DNA from: Emydura subglobosa
Lineage: Eukaryota; Chordata; Testudines; Chelidae
Direction of reading: 5' to 3'
DNA: 64,000 bases
Assembly (NCBI GenBank): GCA_007922225.1
Contig: ML679956.1
Coordinates: 73,420,164-73,484,163 of the forward strand
Shown here in pieces: positions 52,826-63,600 of this stretch. Each line of letters starts with the position of its first letter. Position 1 is the stretch's first letter. A program made the position numbers and the translations under genes. The notes below the pieces were generated by a model. The model saw only the letters and a list, made by a program, of their open reading frames with translations. It was not told where the DNA came from and did no database searches.

Positions 52826-53035
52826 CTAACAGAACACTTTCTCTCCCAGAACAGCTTTAACTGTTTCCACTCCTCCAGATTTTTTCCTGACTTTAAAATT
52901 TACCATTTGAACTTGCTGGGCTTGGCATAACCCTTGTACGCAAAGTTTCCTTTTTGTTTTTATGTGGGGAACTTTCTCCGAAATTACTGAGATCTGTGCC
53001 CCTGTATCCAATAATAACCGAATGTTTTTTTCCAT
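52826..53035 (-). pseudogene. ERV aspartic protease fragment
   Basis: RLLLDTGAQISVISEKVP contains the D-T-G active-site triad of retroviral proteases in its usual LLDTGA context. The frame ends at 52,826 before the C-terminal part typical of the enzyme. It lies upstream of RT in the normal gag-pro-pol order. Confidence 0.75.
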
Positions 53036-53397
53036 TTTATCTTCCCCTGTTTCGTGTAAATTAACATGTGGTCTATTGTCCCTTAAATCTTTAAAGGGGT
53101 TTGACTCGGCCAGATAACACTTGGCCCCAACTAGTTTTTTGACTCCGGACGGGGTGGAGGCTGACGGAAGGGGTTGTTATCCCTTTTTCCTCCTTCTTTC
53201 CATTTAACCCATTTTTTCTCCAAAACTAAACTTTCCTGTTTTTCAAAGGGCATTTTTTTCCAGCCAGTTTCTGTTTACACCCTGTTTTAACAAAAATCTG
53301 AACACAACTTTTTCATACCACGTTCGTTCCTTGGGGTCAACTTCTATTTTGACTCTGCGTTGTAGAAGCCATTTGTACTGATATTTGAGTCTAAGCC

Positions 53398-53844
53398 TCA
53401 AACAAAGTGCTTATTGGCTGTCCCTGTGTTCCCCGCAGCCAGAGTACAATTTTTGGCTGTGGTTTTTTCAAACCACCCCTGGGATGCCTTGTGTCCCTTA
53501 AGGACAAGGGCGGTTAACAGGGTGAGAGAATCTTGTTTACAGGCTTCCAGAGAGGGGGAAGCCAGCATAATATTATCGACGTACTGGATTAAGGTGGAAT
53601 CCCCATCAAAGGTTATGGGACCCAGGGTTTTTTTTTTTAAACCTGCTTTGTTTGAATGGGTTGACCACAATTGAAGAGGCATCTGTGCTAACAGTTTCTG
53701 TTGAAACAAGAAAGTGTTAGATTCCGTGTTCCTTAGGTCAGAATTTTGTAATAAGGCTACTAATGCAACTCTCTTGGATTCTGGCATATCAAGATATATA
53801 ACGTTCGGGGTACAATAGATAGTACAGCCTAATTTACACAACAT
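53398..53844 (-). pseudogene. Second, different retroviral pol fragment (internally deleted RT)
   Basis: 148 codons on the minus strand. The N-terminal half (LGCTIYCTPNVIYLDMPESK, LLAQMPLQLWSTHSNKAG) looks like a protease-RT junction. The second half has STLIQYVDNIMLASPSL, an RT motif C in which the second catalytic Asp is Asn (YVDN instead of YVDD). The roughly 150 residues expected between these halves are missing. It is not a copy of the RT at 51.9-52.5 kb, so a second retrovirus contributed to this provirus. It sits 5' of the protease, out of the usual order. Confidence 0.75.
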
Positions 53845-55147
53845 ATCTTTTCCAATAATTTACAACCAAATAAAAAATATACATTACTTTTAACTAATTA
53901 TACTAAAATTTAGGCACTTAAAAATTAAAATTATGTCTCCTTATCACTATAATACTACAAAAACATTTATTTTCAGGACCTTTTTCCTTCTAAATGTATT
54001 GATCTTGATTGCTCTTTATTTCTCCTCTTTACTACCTAATAGAAGATGTTTTTTGTAAATACAGTTTCAGTGCTTCTTAATTCTTTTCTGCTCCATACAA
54101 TACTTCCCAATACCATACACAACAACGTTAGTAATAAAACAAACAACACAAAAGATAAAACATAATTTTTGTTGCAACGGTAGATCCATAGTTTTGTTCT
54201 TTAGCTGTTTCACTGGTACCAGTTGTTCCCTGCAGTTCTGAAAGATAAAAAGAACACTTTTCTACCCCATATTGGGGTGGCAGATTATTGCTTAAAATAC
54301 CTTTTCTTTTACAAATTTCCTTTCTGCTTGTAGGCAAAACAGATAAATTACCCTCATATTTTCCTGTGTTTTTGTTTTATAGGCAAGCCAGGTTTGTAAT
54401 GGCTTTTATTTTTTAAGGTTTTAAGGTGAATTTTTTCACAAGCTGTTGTACCTCAGTTTCCCTTTTGCTTGGGCTAGATGGGTTATATACCACCAAGTAC
54501 TAGGCCAATTTATTCTCTAAACTGGAAACTGTGCGGAAATCTGCTAATGCTTGTCTTGTCCACAGATTGGGACCAAATTTTTTCAAAGCAGAGGAGAAGG
54601 GAGTCTCCTCTTGTATAAATAGCAGAGAGGTCAGGATTTTAAATTCCTCCTCTGTGGATGGGCTTTTGGTTTGTTTTTCTTAAACATACTTTTGGATTTT
54701 TTGTCAGTCCTCTGGTTGCTGGCAACCAGGTTTTTATTACAGGGGACTGCAAAATTACTTTGTTAATACACAGTGGATTTTTAATGTACTTTGATTTGGG
54801 ACAGCTACTAAGCCCTGTTTCAAGCTCTTTAATAGGCAGGCCCAGTCCTGCACTGTTAAACTTGACAAAGTTTCCTTGGGTGTGCACCCCCAATATTCAC
54901 AACAACCATGGCATGCCTACCGTTTCCCCCTTTGCATTCTTTGTTTAGGGAATAAGGCAAGAAATCACATGTATTGCGAATACAGAAACTTAATAAATAA
55001 TATCAATAAAAAAATATCAACACTATAATAACATCAATATTGTTTATTACTTAGTAAAACAATATCAATAATAAAACACTAAAAAAATACTAACACTATA
55101 TCAATGCTACAATTACAAATTCATCTTTCAATTAATACTTTTATTCA
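53845..55147 (-). other. ERV interior, unassigned (gag expected here)
   Basis: AT-rich, mostly broken frames. One minus-strand stretch at about 54,465-54,640 stays open (FKILTSLLFIQEETPFSSAL, then KKFGPNLWTRQALADFRTVS) but matches no family I can name. A frame at 54,128-54,337 ends in a hydrophobic segment (KIMFYLLCCLFYY). No matrix, capsid or nucleocapsid motif was recognised, so gag is absent or decayed past recognition. Confidence 0.4.
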
Positions 55148-55581
55148 CTGTGATAAAGTCAGGCCAGAGGGCTGCAAAAAGGCATACCAGGGCCAGAGTG
55201 TGAGCTCTAGAATGACTAAAGCCCTGGTTCCTGCAAGCAGGGGAGAGATGATTGCAGGGCAATTAGAGACACCTGGACCCAATGAAGGGGCTAGTCCAGG
55301 TGTATTAAACCCTGCTTTCTCTAGAGGGAGGGGGAGAAGCACAGGAGGAGGAAGCTGCCAGAAGACTGGTAGTAGGTGGAGGAGAGACACTCCCCCTCCC
55401 CCCACCACCAGGAGACAGTGCTTCTCTGCAGCTGCAGAAAGAGAAAACCCCTGGCCCCAGCCAGCAGAAGCAAGCTGGAGCAAGGTACCTCTAAGGGGAG
55501 ACAGGGTTACTGGGCACTCCCTGGTCTACTACAAGGGGTTGAAACGTGAGACCCACTAGGGAGAAGCTAGCTGTTTGCTAC
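55148..55581 (+). repeat. Dispersed repeat 'X', copy 2, inside the provirus
   Basis: GC-rich island in the AT-rich proviral interior: AGGCCAGAGGGCTGCAAAAA, GACACCTGGACCCAATGAAG, AGGTGTATTAAACCCTG, ending TGAGACCCACTAGGGAGAAG and GCTGTTTGC. The abrupt base-composition change on both sides indicates an insertion. The end shared with copy 1 next to the outer LTR edge is noted under findings. Confidence 0.55.
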
Positions 55582-55836
55582 GTCAAATACACACTGACAG
55601 GCATACACAAACAGGAAGAAACAAACTTAAATGGGGGTTTTACAAATATTAGACCTGAATTGATTTGATTTCTGACCCTTGAGTTAAGTGAGTTAGGATT
55701 TCCTTCGGCAGTGATCCTTTAATTAATGCCAGCTGGTGCTGCCACATAACGTGGGCAAAAGCCTGTCCATTCCCTTCCTTATTTTTATTATAGGGACATT
55801 CCTCCTTTTCCAATGCCCTCACTCCGTCTTTTGGGA

Positions 55837-55854
55837 ATCCTTTTTGTGATACCA
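55837..55854 (-). other. ERV primer-binding site
   Basis: Immediately downstream of the 5' LTR (minus strand) the sequence reads TGGTATCACAAAAAGGAT. TGG at the LTR junction is the usual start of a site complementary to a tRNA 3' end. I did not assign the tRNA. The A-rich run makes the match to a common primer tRNA uncertain. Confidence 0.6.
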
Positions 55855-57237
55855 TGACGTGCCGAAGTGCTATGTTTTGATAAGGTTATCAAGATTACCA
55901 GGGATAAATAGCCTCCTAAATCACGGGAGTGGTTTGAAGGGTGCTTTAAGGCACTAAGACAATTCTTCTATCTTCCCTTTTAAGACAGAGTGTGAGGTTT
56001 GAAAAAGATGACTCAGAAAACTTAGCAAACTTTCCAGAAAAAATTGGTAGGTTTACTCAGATTCTTAACCATTTAATAGCCTTTATTTATTAACTTGCTT
56101 CAACTACTTAAATTAATCCTTCTTTTACTGATTCATTTTTTATATAATTACAAACAACAAAAATTGAATACAATGATTAAATTCTAGACACATAACTTAC
56201 TAATGTAACAACTAGTAACTTAAACAATTTATTTTACTGCAAATCTTGTTCCCTTATTCTCTTACAAACTTTCAAAACACATATAAGACTAATAAAAAAA
56301 CAACTAACAATTACAAAGCAAGTACAAAAACCAGATATTCCAACAATTACAATCACAATCACTCTTGGAATACAAGTAGAATTATTGCTAATTTTACATT
56401 CACATTCACTACTCACCACATACAGAGATGAACTCAGCTGCAGCAAAACAACAAATATTTTATGATCTGATCTTTTTATTTAGAGCTCTATTTTTCATCC
56501 AGGTGGAACCTCTATCATATTCGCACCTAGGAGATTTTCATCCAGGTGGAACCTCTATCGTATTCACACCCAGGTTAGCATCCACAGGACAAGTCCCAAT
56601 GGGTTATCATCCCAATTACAATGGGCTGGAGTGAGGCTGGATGTCTTATCAGACCCTCTTGCAGGCATGATTCTGGTATACCCCTTGGGGCGGCTGGGTG
56701 GTCCTCACGACAAGGCTCTCTAATTTTTGCTTTGTCTGACAACCCCTTTATCTCCACTCCAGCCTATATGTCCGCCAAACCAATTATGGGCATTTTCTAG
56801 GACACTTTGTCGGTCCCTGCTTGAGGAGTCCCTAGGCCAGGAGTTTATCCTTGACCAGGTGTAATTTGCCAAATAAAAGTTGCATTGTCTGCAAACTTCC
56901 AAATATGGGCCCGGAACTGCTGGGTTCCCAAGTCCCCCTTATTTCAAGTTTAATCAGTCATTTTTCGGTCAGGCGAGGGTTCTTTGCTGCCTTTGAGTTT
57001 TCTCCCCCATATGGCTCATAACTCATACTTCCTTATCTCAAAACTAACAACTTCCCCTTATCTATTATAAGAAGAACAAGAAACAACTACAAAAATAATT
57101 GGTTACAAAACCTTGAAGCACAATTAACAACCTTCAATACATTTCTTCATTTATCACACATAAATTGGTTACTTGTTCCTTTCTCAACCTGGACTCGGGG
57201 CACCCACATAATACAATGATTTTAACCTGTTACGACG
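55855..57237 (-). mobile_element. ERV 5' LTR (minus-strand provirus), 1,383 bp
   Basis: Partner of 48,492-49,861. Same tandem U3 repeat (plus 56,497-56,570), the same poly(A) signals and the same inner open frame, here with a 6-bp duplication (ACATTC) relative to the other LTR. The first base of its TG is mutated (CGTCGTAACAGG). The flanking bases outside the two LTRs (TTTGC at left, TTTCC at right) could be a 5-bp target duplication with one change. Confidence 0.88.
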
Positions 57238-58265
57238 TTTCCCACAGTAGTTATATTCCAAAATGAGAATAAGTTCTGGGGAAAAAAATCTGAAAGAAAG
57301 TGCATTGACAAATGCAAAACAAGGCTTAATGTGATGAACCAGAGGATATGTGCAGTATGAGACCACAGGGAGGGAGATGCATGGCCAGAAATTACCGTTG
57401 TCTTCTAGATCTCATCATTACATCAGAGAACTGTCATGACAAACACCATTGTACGTGATCGTCAGACCTGAGAAACAGGATGCAGTGAGTAGCAATTTGC
57501 ATCAGTCAGTGGCAGATGTGCTTAATTATATTCCACTGAATTGCAGCAGGCCCTGCTCTTTGACTACTTCAGAGTTCATTGAATACATTCCCCCTGGTGT
57601 CTCAGCAAGTCTATAATATTCCACACCATGGGATGTAATCATAGGCACAGTCCCCTCGAGATTTGGAGGAGAGTGAATTTAAATTTAAAAGGATAAAAAG
57701 GATGTGGGATAAATATTTCTAAGTAAATGCATCCATCCCTGCACTCTTAATTCCAGTAATGGGAAGATGAGGTTTTAGCATGTGTGTTTAGCATGGGAAC
57801 ATGTTACTTTAGTGTAGCATAGTGCACTGGAAATGATTACTGCCGTGAACATTCCTATGAGAGAACAAAGAAACTGCTACACTGTGTTCTAATGCCACCC
57901 ACAGCCAAACACGCAAAGGAACAAAGCTGGAAAAATCTCAGGGCATCCAGACGGCGACAACAAACATCTTGCAGAAATGTGAACTCGCTCAACCTCTTAA
58001 CAGTGTTCTTTTGTCCCCTCTAATGCAAACTTTCACCAAAAATCCGAGGAGCCAAATTCTCCTCTTGCTTACGCTGGTGTAAATCAGGACTGACACCAAA
58101 GCCAAAACACTGGTATAAAAACAGTGTGAGGTTCCAATCCAGTAAAGCCCTTAAGCACATGTTTAAACTCTTTGCTGAATCTGAGCCTATGTGAGAGGAA
58201 GACTCATCACTAGCATATCCACATCTGTATTCTATTGTAGATAGAGAGAGAGCAATAATTAACGC
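57238..58265. other. No gene seen
   Basis: No exon recognised. 58,055-58,130 (GCTGGTGTAAATCAGG, CACTGGTATAAAAACAGTG) resembles a palindromic MITE. Confidence 0.4.
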
Positions 58266-58510
58266 AATGTAGAGCTGATCGGAAAATGGGCTTTTTTTTT
58301 CCTGTTGAAAACTTCAGTGAAAACGGAAGCAAAATTATTCCATGGAAAAGTTTGACTTTTGGGCAAAATGTCCAAAACAGAAGTATTATGTCCAAGAACT
58401 GAAATATTTCAATTCTAAAATGACACCTTGGTTCCTCGTGGGAGTTGTTGTTTAGGTGTTTCGGGCCCTCATTCTCCTTTATAGACCAAATTTCCTGACA
58501 TGGTGGCATT
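58266..58510. repeat. Degenerate A/T-rich repeat (GGAAAATGGGCTTTTT type)
   Basis: GAGCTGATCGGAAAATGGGC, GTTGAAAACTTCAGTGAAAA, TTGGGCAAAATGTCC and TTTCAATTCTAAAATGAC, related in texture to 22.5 and 27.3 kb. No coding capacity. Confidence 0.45.
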
Positions 58511-58534
58511 GATTACACTCAGGTTACATACATT

Positions 58535-58917
58535 CATAGATTGTAAATCCAGAAGGACCTACCAGTCTGTCATCATCTAGTCTGATCTCCTGTTTAACAC
58601 AAGCTAGAGGACTTCCTTGATTAATTGCTGTTTGAATTAGAGCATAGCTTTTAGCAAAACATCCAATCTTGATTTAAAAACTGCCAGTGTCTGAGAATCC
58701 ACCCACAATTCCTGGAAAATTATTCCAGTGATTAATTTACCCTTGCTGTTAAAAAATTGATCACTATTTCCAGTCTGAATTTGTCTAGCTTAAACTACCG
58801 GTCCTTGGGTCTTGTTAGACCTTTGTCTGCTCAACGAAGAGCCTGTTGTTGAATTTCTGTTCACCAGGTAGATACTAATAGGCTGTTATCAAGTCATCTT
58901 AGTCTTCTCTTTGTTAA
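58535..58917 (-). mobile_element. CR1 LINE, 3' half of a split copy, minus strand
   Basis: Reverse complement of the CR1 3' UTR and ORF2 end: TCATCATCTAGTCTGATCTC, AAACATCCAATCTTGATTTA, TTTCCAGTCTGAATTTGTCT, TTATCAAGTCATCTTAGTCT. It stops at TTCTCTTTGTTAA (58,905-58,917) and resumes at 60,678. Confidence 0.85.
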
Positions 58918-60677
58918 TGTTAGGGGACTGTTGGTCCCTTACTGAAACTTAATGGGTTTTTTTGGTTGGCCGTCTCCCAGTACCAAACGAAAGAGGAAGG
59001 GTCGATGAGAAATCAAGATCCTGAGACTGACGGTCCCCAGGGCCAGATGGGGACAGGCCAACTCTCCAGGTCAGCCCGATTGGATCAATGAGGTAGTCAG
59101 GAACCCGGGGTCCTGTCCTCCACTGGAACTGCCTGGGCAGGGCAAAGATGAAAGCATCTGTCTGAGTTGGCCAGAGCAGAGCAGCAGCAGCCAGAACCAG
59201 ATGGACCAGGGAAGCAGCCCAGAGAGCAGAGCTGAGCTGGGAGCAGAGCAGCGCAGACCAGCTGCACCGACGGCGAGCCAGGGCTGAGCTGAAGTTAGGA
59301 GCTGAGGGCCCAGTACTGGGGAGTGGATGTCCACTGTGCAAGTAACACCAGAGCCGAGTACGGTGAGCAGCTGCGCAGAGTGAGAGGGGACCCTGGACAG
59401 TAAGGGCCCAGCATAGGGAGACGCCACCAGACAAGAGATCTTGCAGGCTGGACTTGGAGGAAGGTTGTAACCTTGACAAGAGGGCTGACGCTGAGGAAAA
59501 GGGTCCTGCCTCCTAAAGTCAGAGGGCATGCGGCAGAGCAAGTGTCTGACCCACAGTATCACTGCAGTACAGCCAGGACCTGGGAAGCGGGCCTGGGACA
59601 TGTGAGAAATAGACTGTGAACTTTCCTTACATCCCAGAGACTGCTGTTTGTGGTTTCCCCATGCCCAAAGGACAGGTTTACCTATTTCCTTTAACCATTT
59701 CCATTTTTCCCTTTTTTTAATAAATTGTATTTGCTTTTAACTATATGTAATGATCAGTGGGTCAGGGAAGCGTCTTAGGGTTACCCCCTCCCTGTTTTTT
59801 TATGTATTTGCCGGTTGCCAGAAAAATAATTTAATTTGTTGGGGTTTTTTTTTATATGGGTCTAACAGATTTGCATTATTATCACAATACACTGGGATAG
59901 CTACTGTTAAGTTTCTGTGCCCAGATAAAGATGCTGCAGTGTTCCCACTTCCGCAGTTTAAGCGATAACAGATCAAAACTGTTGAAAATACAGCAGATGT
60001 CTGCCCACCAACACGCAAGTGTACTGAGCATGTGTGTGAGAAAGGGAGGAGATGTGCAAGGCATATTAAATAATGGAAGATCAGAGCGATGGTGTGAGTG
60101 ATCCTACTACACCCCTGGAAAAAAAACCTGGCAACAGGAACTGCACATTCAATGACAAATGGCTAAACGAAACAGACGACAAAGACTAGCAGGCAAAATG
60201 TGCTGATAAAATAAACATCCGTTTGTTATAATTAATGTTATCAATCTTATTTATATGTGTTATTTCTCTAGATACTATAAATGGCTTTCGGGGCGGGGGG
60301 GGTGTTGCAGAGTTGCCTTGTTGCAGTGATGGCGGGCTTGCCTTATGGAGGTGGGGTGCTAGTATTTTTGCATTTCAAAGATGGTAATACTATGTCTGGT
60401 GCCCAGAGAGTACCCCGGAGTGGGGACACCACAGCCCCTGTCTTAAGTGATCGTAACAAGACTGGAGGGTAAGGCTCCCAGGAATTCTGGGCCCAGCCTT
60501 GTTGTGGTTATGACTCTGCTGTATGGAAGAGTAGAAGGGGAGCCCTTGAGGTCAGGCAGGCCTCTGGGTAAAAGGAGTGGGAGCAAGGACTCAGATTCTT
60601 TCGAAATCCGATTCCACCGGGGCAGTGTATAAGTCAGGAAAGTGCCCCACAATAGTAGGACTATTCCCCTGCTTACA
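58918..60677. mobile_element. LTR-like insertion (1,760 bp) within CR1
   Basis: Starts TGTTAGGGGACTG and ends CCCCTGCTTACA (TG...CA), flanked on both sides by TTAA (58,914-58,917 and 60,678-60,681). Removing it with one TTAA restores a continuous CR1. The body has a poly(A) signal (TTTAATAAATTG, about 59,717-59,728) and a GC-rich 5' half with repeated GAGCAGAG/CAGAGCTGAGC words (59,165-59,240). No retroviral protein motif was seen. The 176-codon minus frames at 58.95-59.6 kb overlap each other and look like chance. Most likely a solo LTR. Because TTAA is also the piggyBac target, a piggyBac-type element is a weaker alternative. Confidence 0.65.
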
Positions 60678-61170
60678 TTAAAGTAGAAAGATTAAGCTCC
60701 TTGAGCCTGTCATTTAAAGATGTTTTCCATTTCTTTAATCATTCTCCTGCCTCTTCTCTGAACCCTTTCCAATTCATCAACCTTCTTCTTAAATTGTGAC
60801 ATCAGAACTGAACATAGTATTCCACTAAGAATCATCCCACCACCAAATACACAGGTAATATAACCTCCCGGCACCCACCTGATATTCCCTTGTTTATACA
60901 TCCGAGGATCACACCAGCTTTTCTGGTCATAGAGTCGCAAAGGAAGCTCATGTTCAGCTGATTATCCACCTTTATCCAAGTCTTTTTCAGAGCCATTGCT
61001 TCCCAGGGTAGAGTTCCCTGTCCTGTAAGTATGGCCTGTAGTCTTTGTTCCTAGATGTATAACTACATTTAGCTGTATTTAAAAGCACATTGTTTGCTTG
61101 TGTCCAATTTACCAAGTGATGCAGATCACTCTGTATCAGTAACCTGGCCGCTTCGTTATTTACCACGTTT
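60678..61170 (-). mobile_element. CR1 LINE, 5' part of the split copy, minus strand
   Basis: Continues the CR1 from 58,917. ORF2 codons are readable on the minus strand (60,940-60,710: RMYKQGNIRWV, SQFKKKVDELERVQRRGRRM), then upstream sequence TGTCCAATTTACCAAGTGAT and GCAGATCACTCTGTATCAGT. Decayed, without a full reading frame. Confidence 0.85.
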
Positions 61171-63234
61171 TCTTCACAACCACGAGGACTAGAAACATGG
61201 CATCATCATGTGAGTCTAGGAGCGGGTGCGCTCAATCTTTGGTGCCTGTGCTTTAATCCATCACAGGCCAGTTCATCTCAGTTTAAAATTTCTGTAGATC
61301 TGAGAAATTGAAAGTGATCAAATGTTATAAATTACTGTGAGCATTAATAGATGTTTCTATGGCGCTCAAAAGAAACACAGCATAAGACTTAGGAAATGTG
61401 AGTTTCTTTATATTTCTTTCCCATGAAAGGAAAACTCCAGTTTCCATGCATATGGTAATAAACTCAAATGATCAGACTGAGCCTGTGACCTGAGAATGCT
61501 CCTCTTCATCTCAGGTGGGAAGTGTTCCCATAATGTTCTTCACATTCTGTGCCTCATTAGACCTGTTAACACTAAAGACTCAGCACTGTGATCTCTGCAC
61601 ATTTCACACATCTGCCATCTAATAGGATGAGCTGATATGTTTACCCAAAATGCTTTGATGTAGTATCGTGCACATTTTGTTCTTTTCTCTGCCTAATAAG
61701 GAGTTTTTAAAAGGGTAATTATGAAACTATGTTAGCAAATGAGTTGTAGTGGTTACTCATTAAATGAGAAAATAAAGTCTTAACCCCTAAACCCAATACA
61801 TTGGCATGTGAAGCCTGAATACCAGCTCATCCGCAGCCTCGTAGCTGTATAATTTATTTATATTCTATTGTCTTGGTAGAAGTCATATAGAAACATTTGT
61901 CTTTGGAGAAAGAAAGAGAGCAGGGCCACCGCACTTTCACAATCAAATCCAGAACACATTTACGAGGACATTTTTTTAGGATCACGAAATATTCAAACAA
62001 AAGACAAAAATACATTGTTCAGTTTTGTCTTCTGCCAGATGTTGGCCCAACAACAACACACGCATATGTAGTAACCCTGCTCCGGCACTTGTGCCTGTTG
62101 CATTTTGTGTATTGAGCTGCTACTAGTGATACAGCAGCCTGGAATGCTGTCCTGGGAAGAGAACAGCCAATAACAAAATAGCTCCAGCTGGGTGAGGGGC
62201 TGGATGATGCTGGAAGGGGGGGGGGGGGGTAACTGTTGGAGGAAAAGCTGTTGGACAAAAAGAAGGGAATGAAAAGAATCTAGAGTTAGCTGATGAACCA
62301 GAGCTGGAGGAAGAGGTGAGAACAGGAAAATAAAAATAGGAGATGGGGAAGTGCAAAGCAGGGAAAATGGGAAAGGTTTCAGGGCAGGAAAAGCAGAAAA
62401 GAAATAGAACTGGATATAACAGCAGACACTATTAGAACAGGGAAGTACATGGAACTAAAATCTACAGAGGAACCAGATAGAGAGTATCAAGGAGAGAGGA
62501 AAAAATGGAAAGGAAATATAATTGGTAAAAAAGGGAATTGACTGAAAAGCTGAGTTAGATGAAAATTATATTTCATATAAAATACTGACAACAGTCAATG
62601 AGAAGCACAACTGCAAAGCACCTGAACTTTATGAACAGAGAGACAATGACTGTTTGAACATTTATTGAAGGAATCCAGTTCAATGGCACCTAAGGGCCAG
62701 TAGGTGAAGAAACACTGCTTGTGGATAAATTTAATGAAAAAAGACACAGTCCCAGGAACATGGAATCTAAGGAGCATGACGCACCCAAAAGAAGCAAAGG
62801 ATAGGACTGCAAGAGTGGATGTAGAGCCAAGGAGAGGAAAAGTTCTTCTCTGAAGTGACACAGAATACTGTTGATGAATTTCTTTTGTTCTTGTCAATAA
62901 CAATGCATACAACATTAACTGCACGAAGCAAGGAAGAGTAGTATGAACAAGCTTACAATGGTGAATGAGTTGGTAATTTAGAGTTTATTATTATAAGTAG
63001 TATGTACTTGGTAATATTCAATATTATTTATATTCCTGCTGTATTTTTGGGGTTTTCCTGTAGAAAGTTATAAAAATTTCAAATGAACCTTTTTGTCTTC
63101 ATTTGCTTCTGTTTCTCTTCATAGTTGGCCTAGCCTGGGTCAATGCACATATATCTAGTAGAAGAAAATGTATTTCCAGTAATTTGACATCCTAAAATGG
63201 GTTTATTATGTAACATGGAACAGGTGTCATTTCA
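61171..63234. other. No gene seen; poly(G) run
   Basis: No exon recognised. A run of 14 G lies at 62,216-62,229. 62,230-62,560 is strongly purine-rich on the plus strand (GGAAAA, GAAGAGG words). No RNA gene seen. Confidence 0.45.
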
Positions 63235-63235
63235 C

Positions 63236-63600
63236 AGATTTGAAGGCCAGAAAAGACCATGACGATCATCTAGTCCGACCGCCTTCATCACACAGACTAG
63301 AGAACCTCATCCAGTTTTTCTGCAGCAAGCCCCTAACTTCTGTTTGTGCCATAACATAACTCTTAGAGAGCTACCAGGTCCTGATTTAAAGTCTTCAAGT
63401 GATGGAGATTCCACCACCCCTTGGTAAATCGTTCAATGGTACTTTCCCTGTTAAAACATTGTGAGTTTTTTTCTTGTCGATGTGTCTAGCTTCAGCTTCC
63501 AATCACTGGATCTCATTGTGCCTTTTTCTCATTCACTCTAGAAAAGAACACCTCTGATTCTGTTGATAGGTACTTGACTTCTTTTCTCACTCCAGACATT
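63236..63600 (-). mobile_element. CR1 3' end, minus strand
   Basis: AGATTTGAAGGCCAGAAAAG, ACGATCATCTAGTCCGACCG, AGATTCCACCACCCCTTGGT and GTGTCTAGCTTCAGCTTCCA are the reverse complement of a CR1 3' UTR and ORF2 end. Confidence 0.8.

Noticed and set aside
55649..55855. 68-codon minus-strand frame starting at the LTR/PBS junction
   Set aside because: Its ATG overlaps the LTR end and the primer-binding site, where a gag start is not expected, and no gag motif is visible.
58949..59601. Two overlapping 176-codon minus-strand frames
   Set aside because: They lie in the GC-rich half of the LTR-like insertion, overlap in different frames and show no retroviral or host motif.
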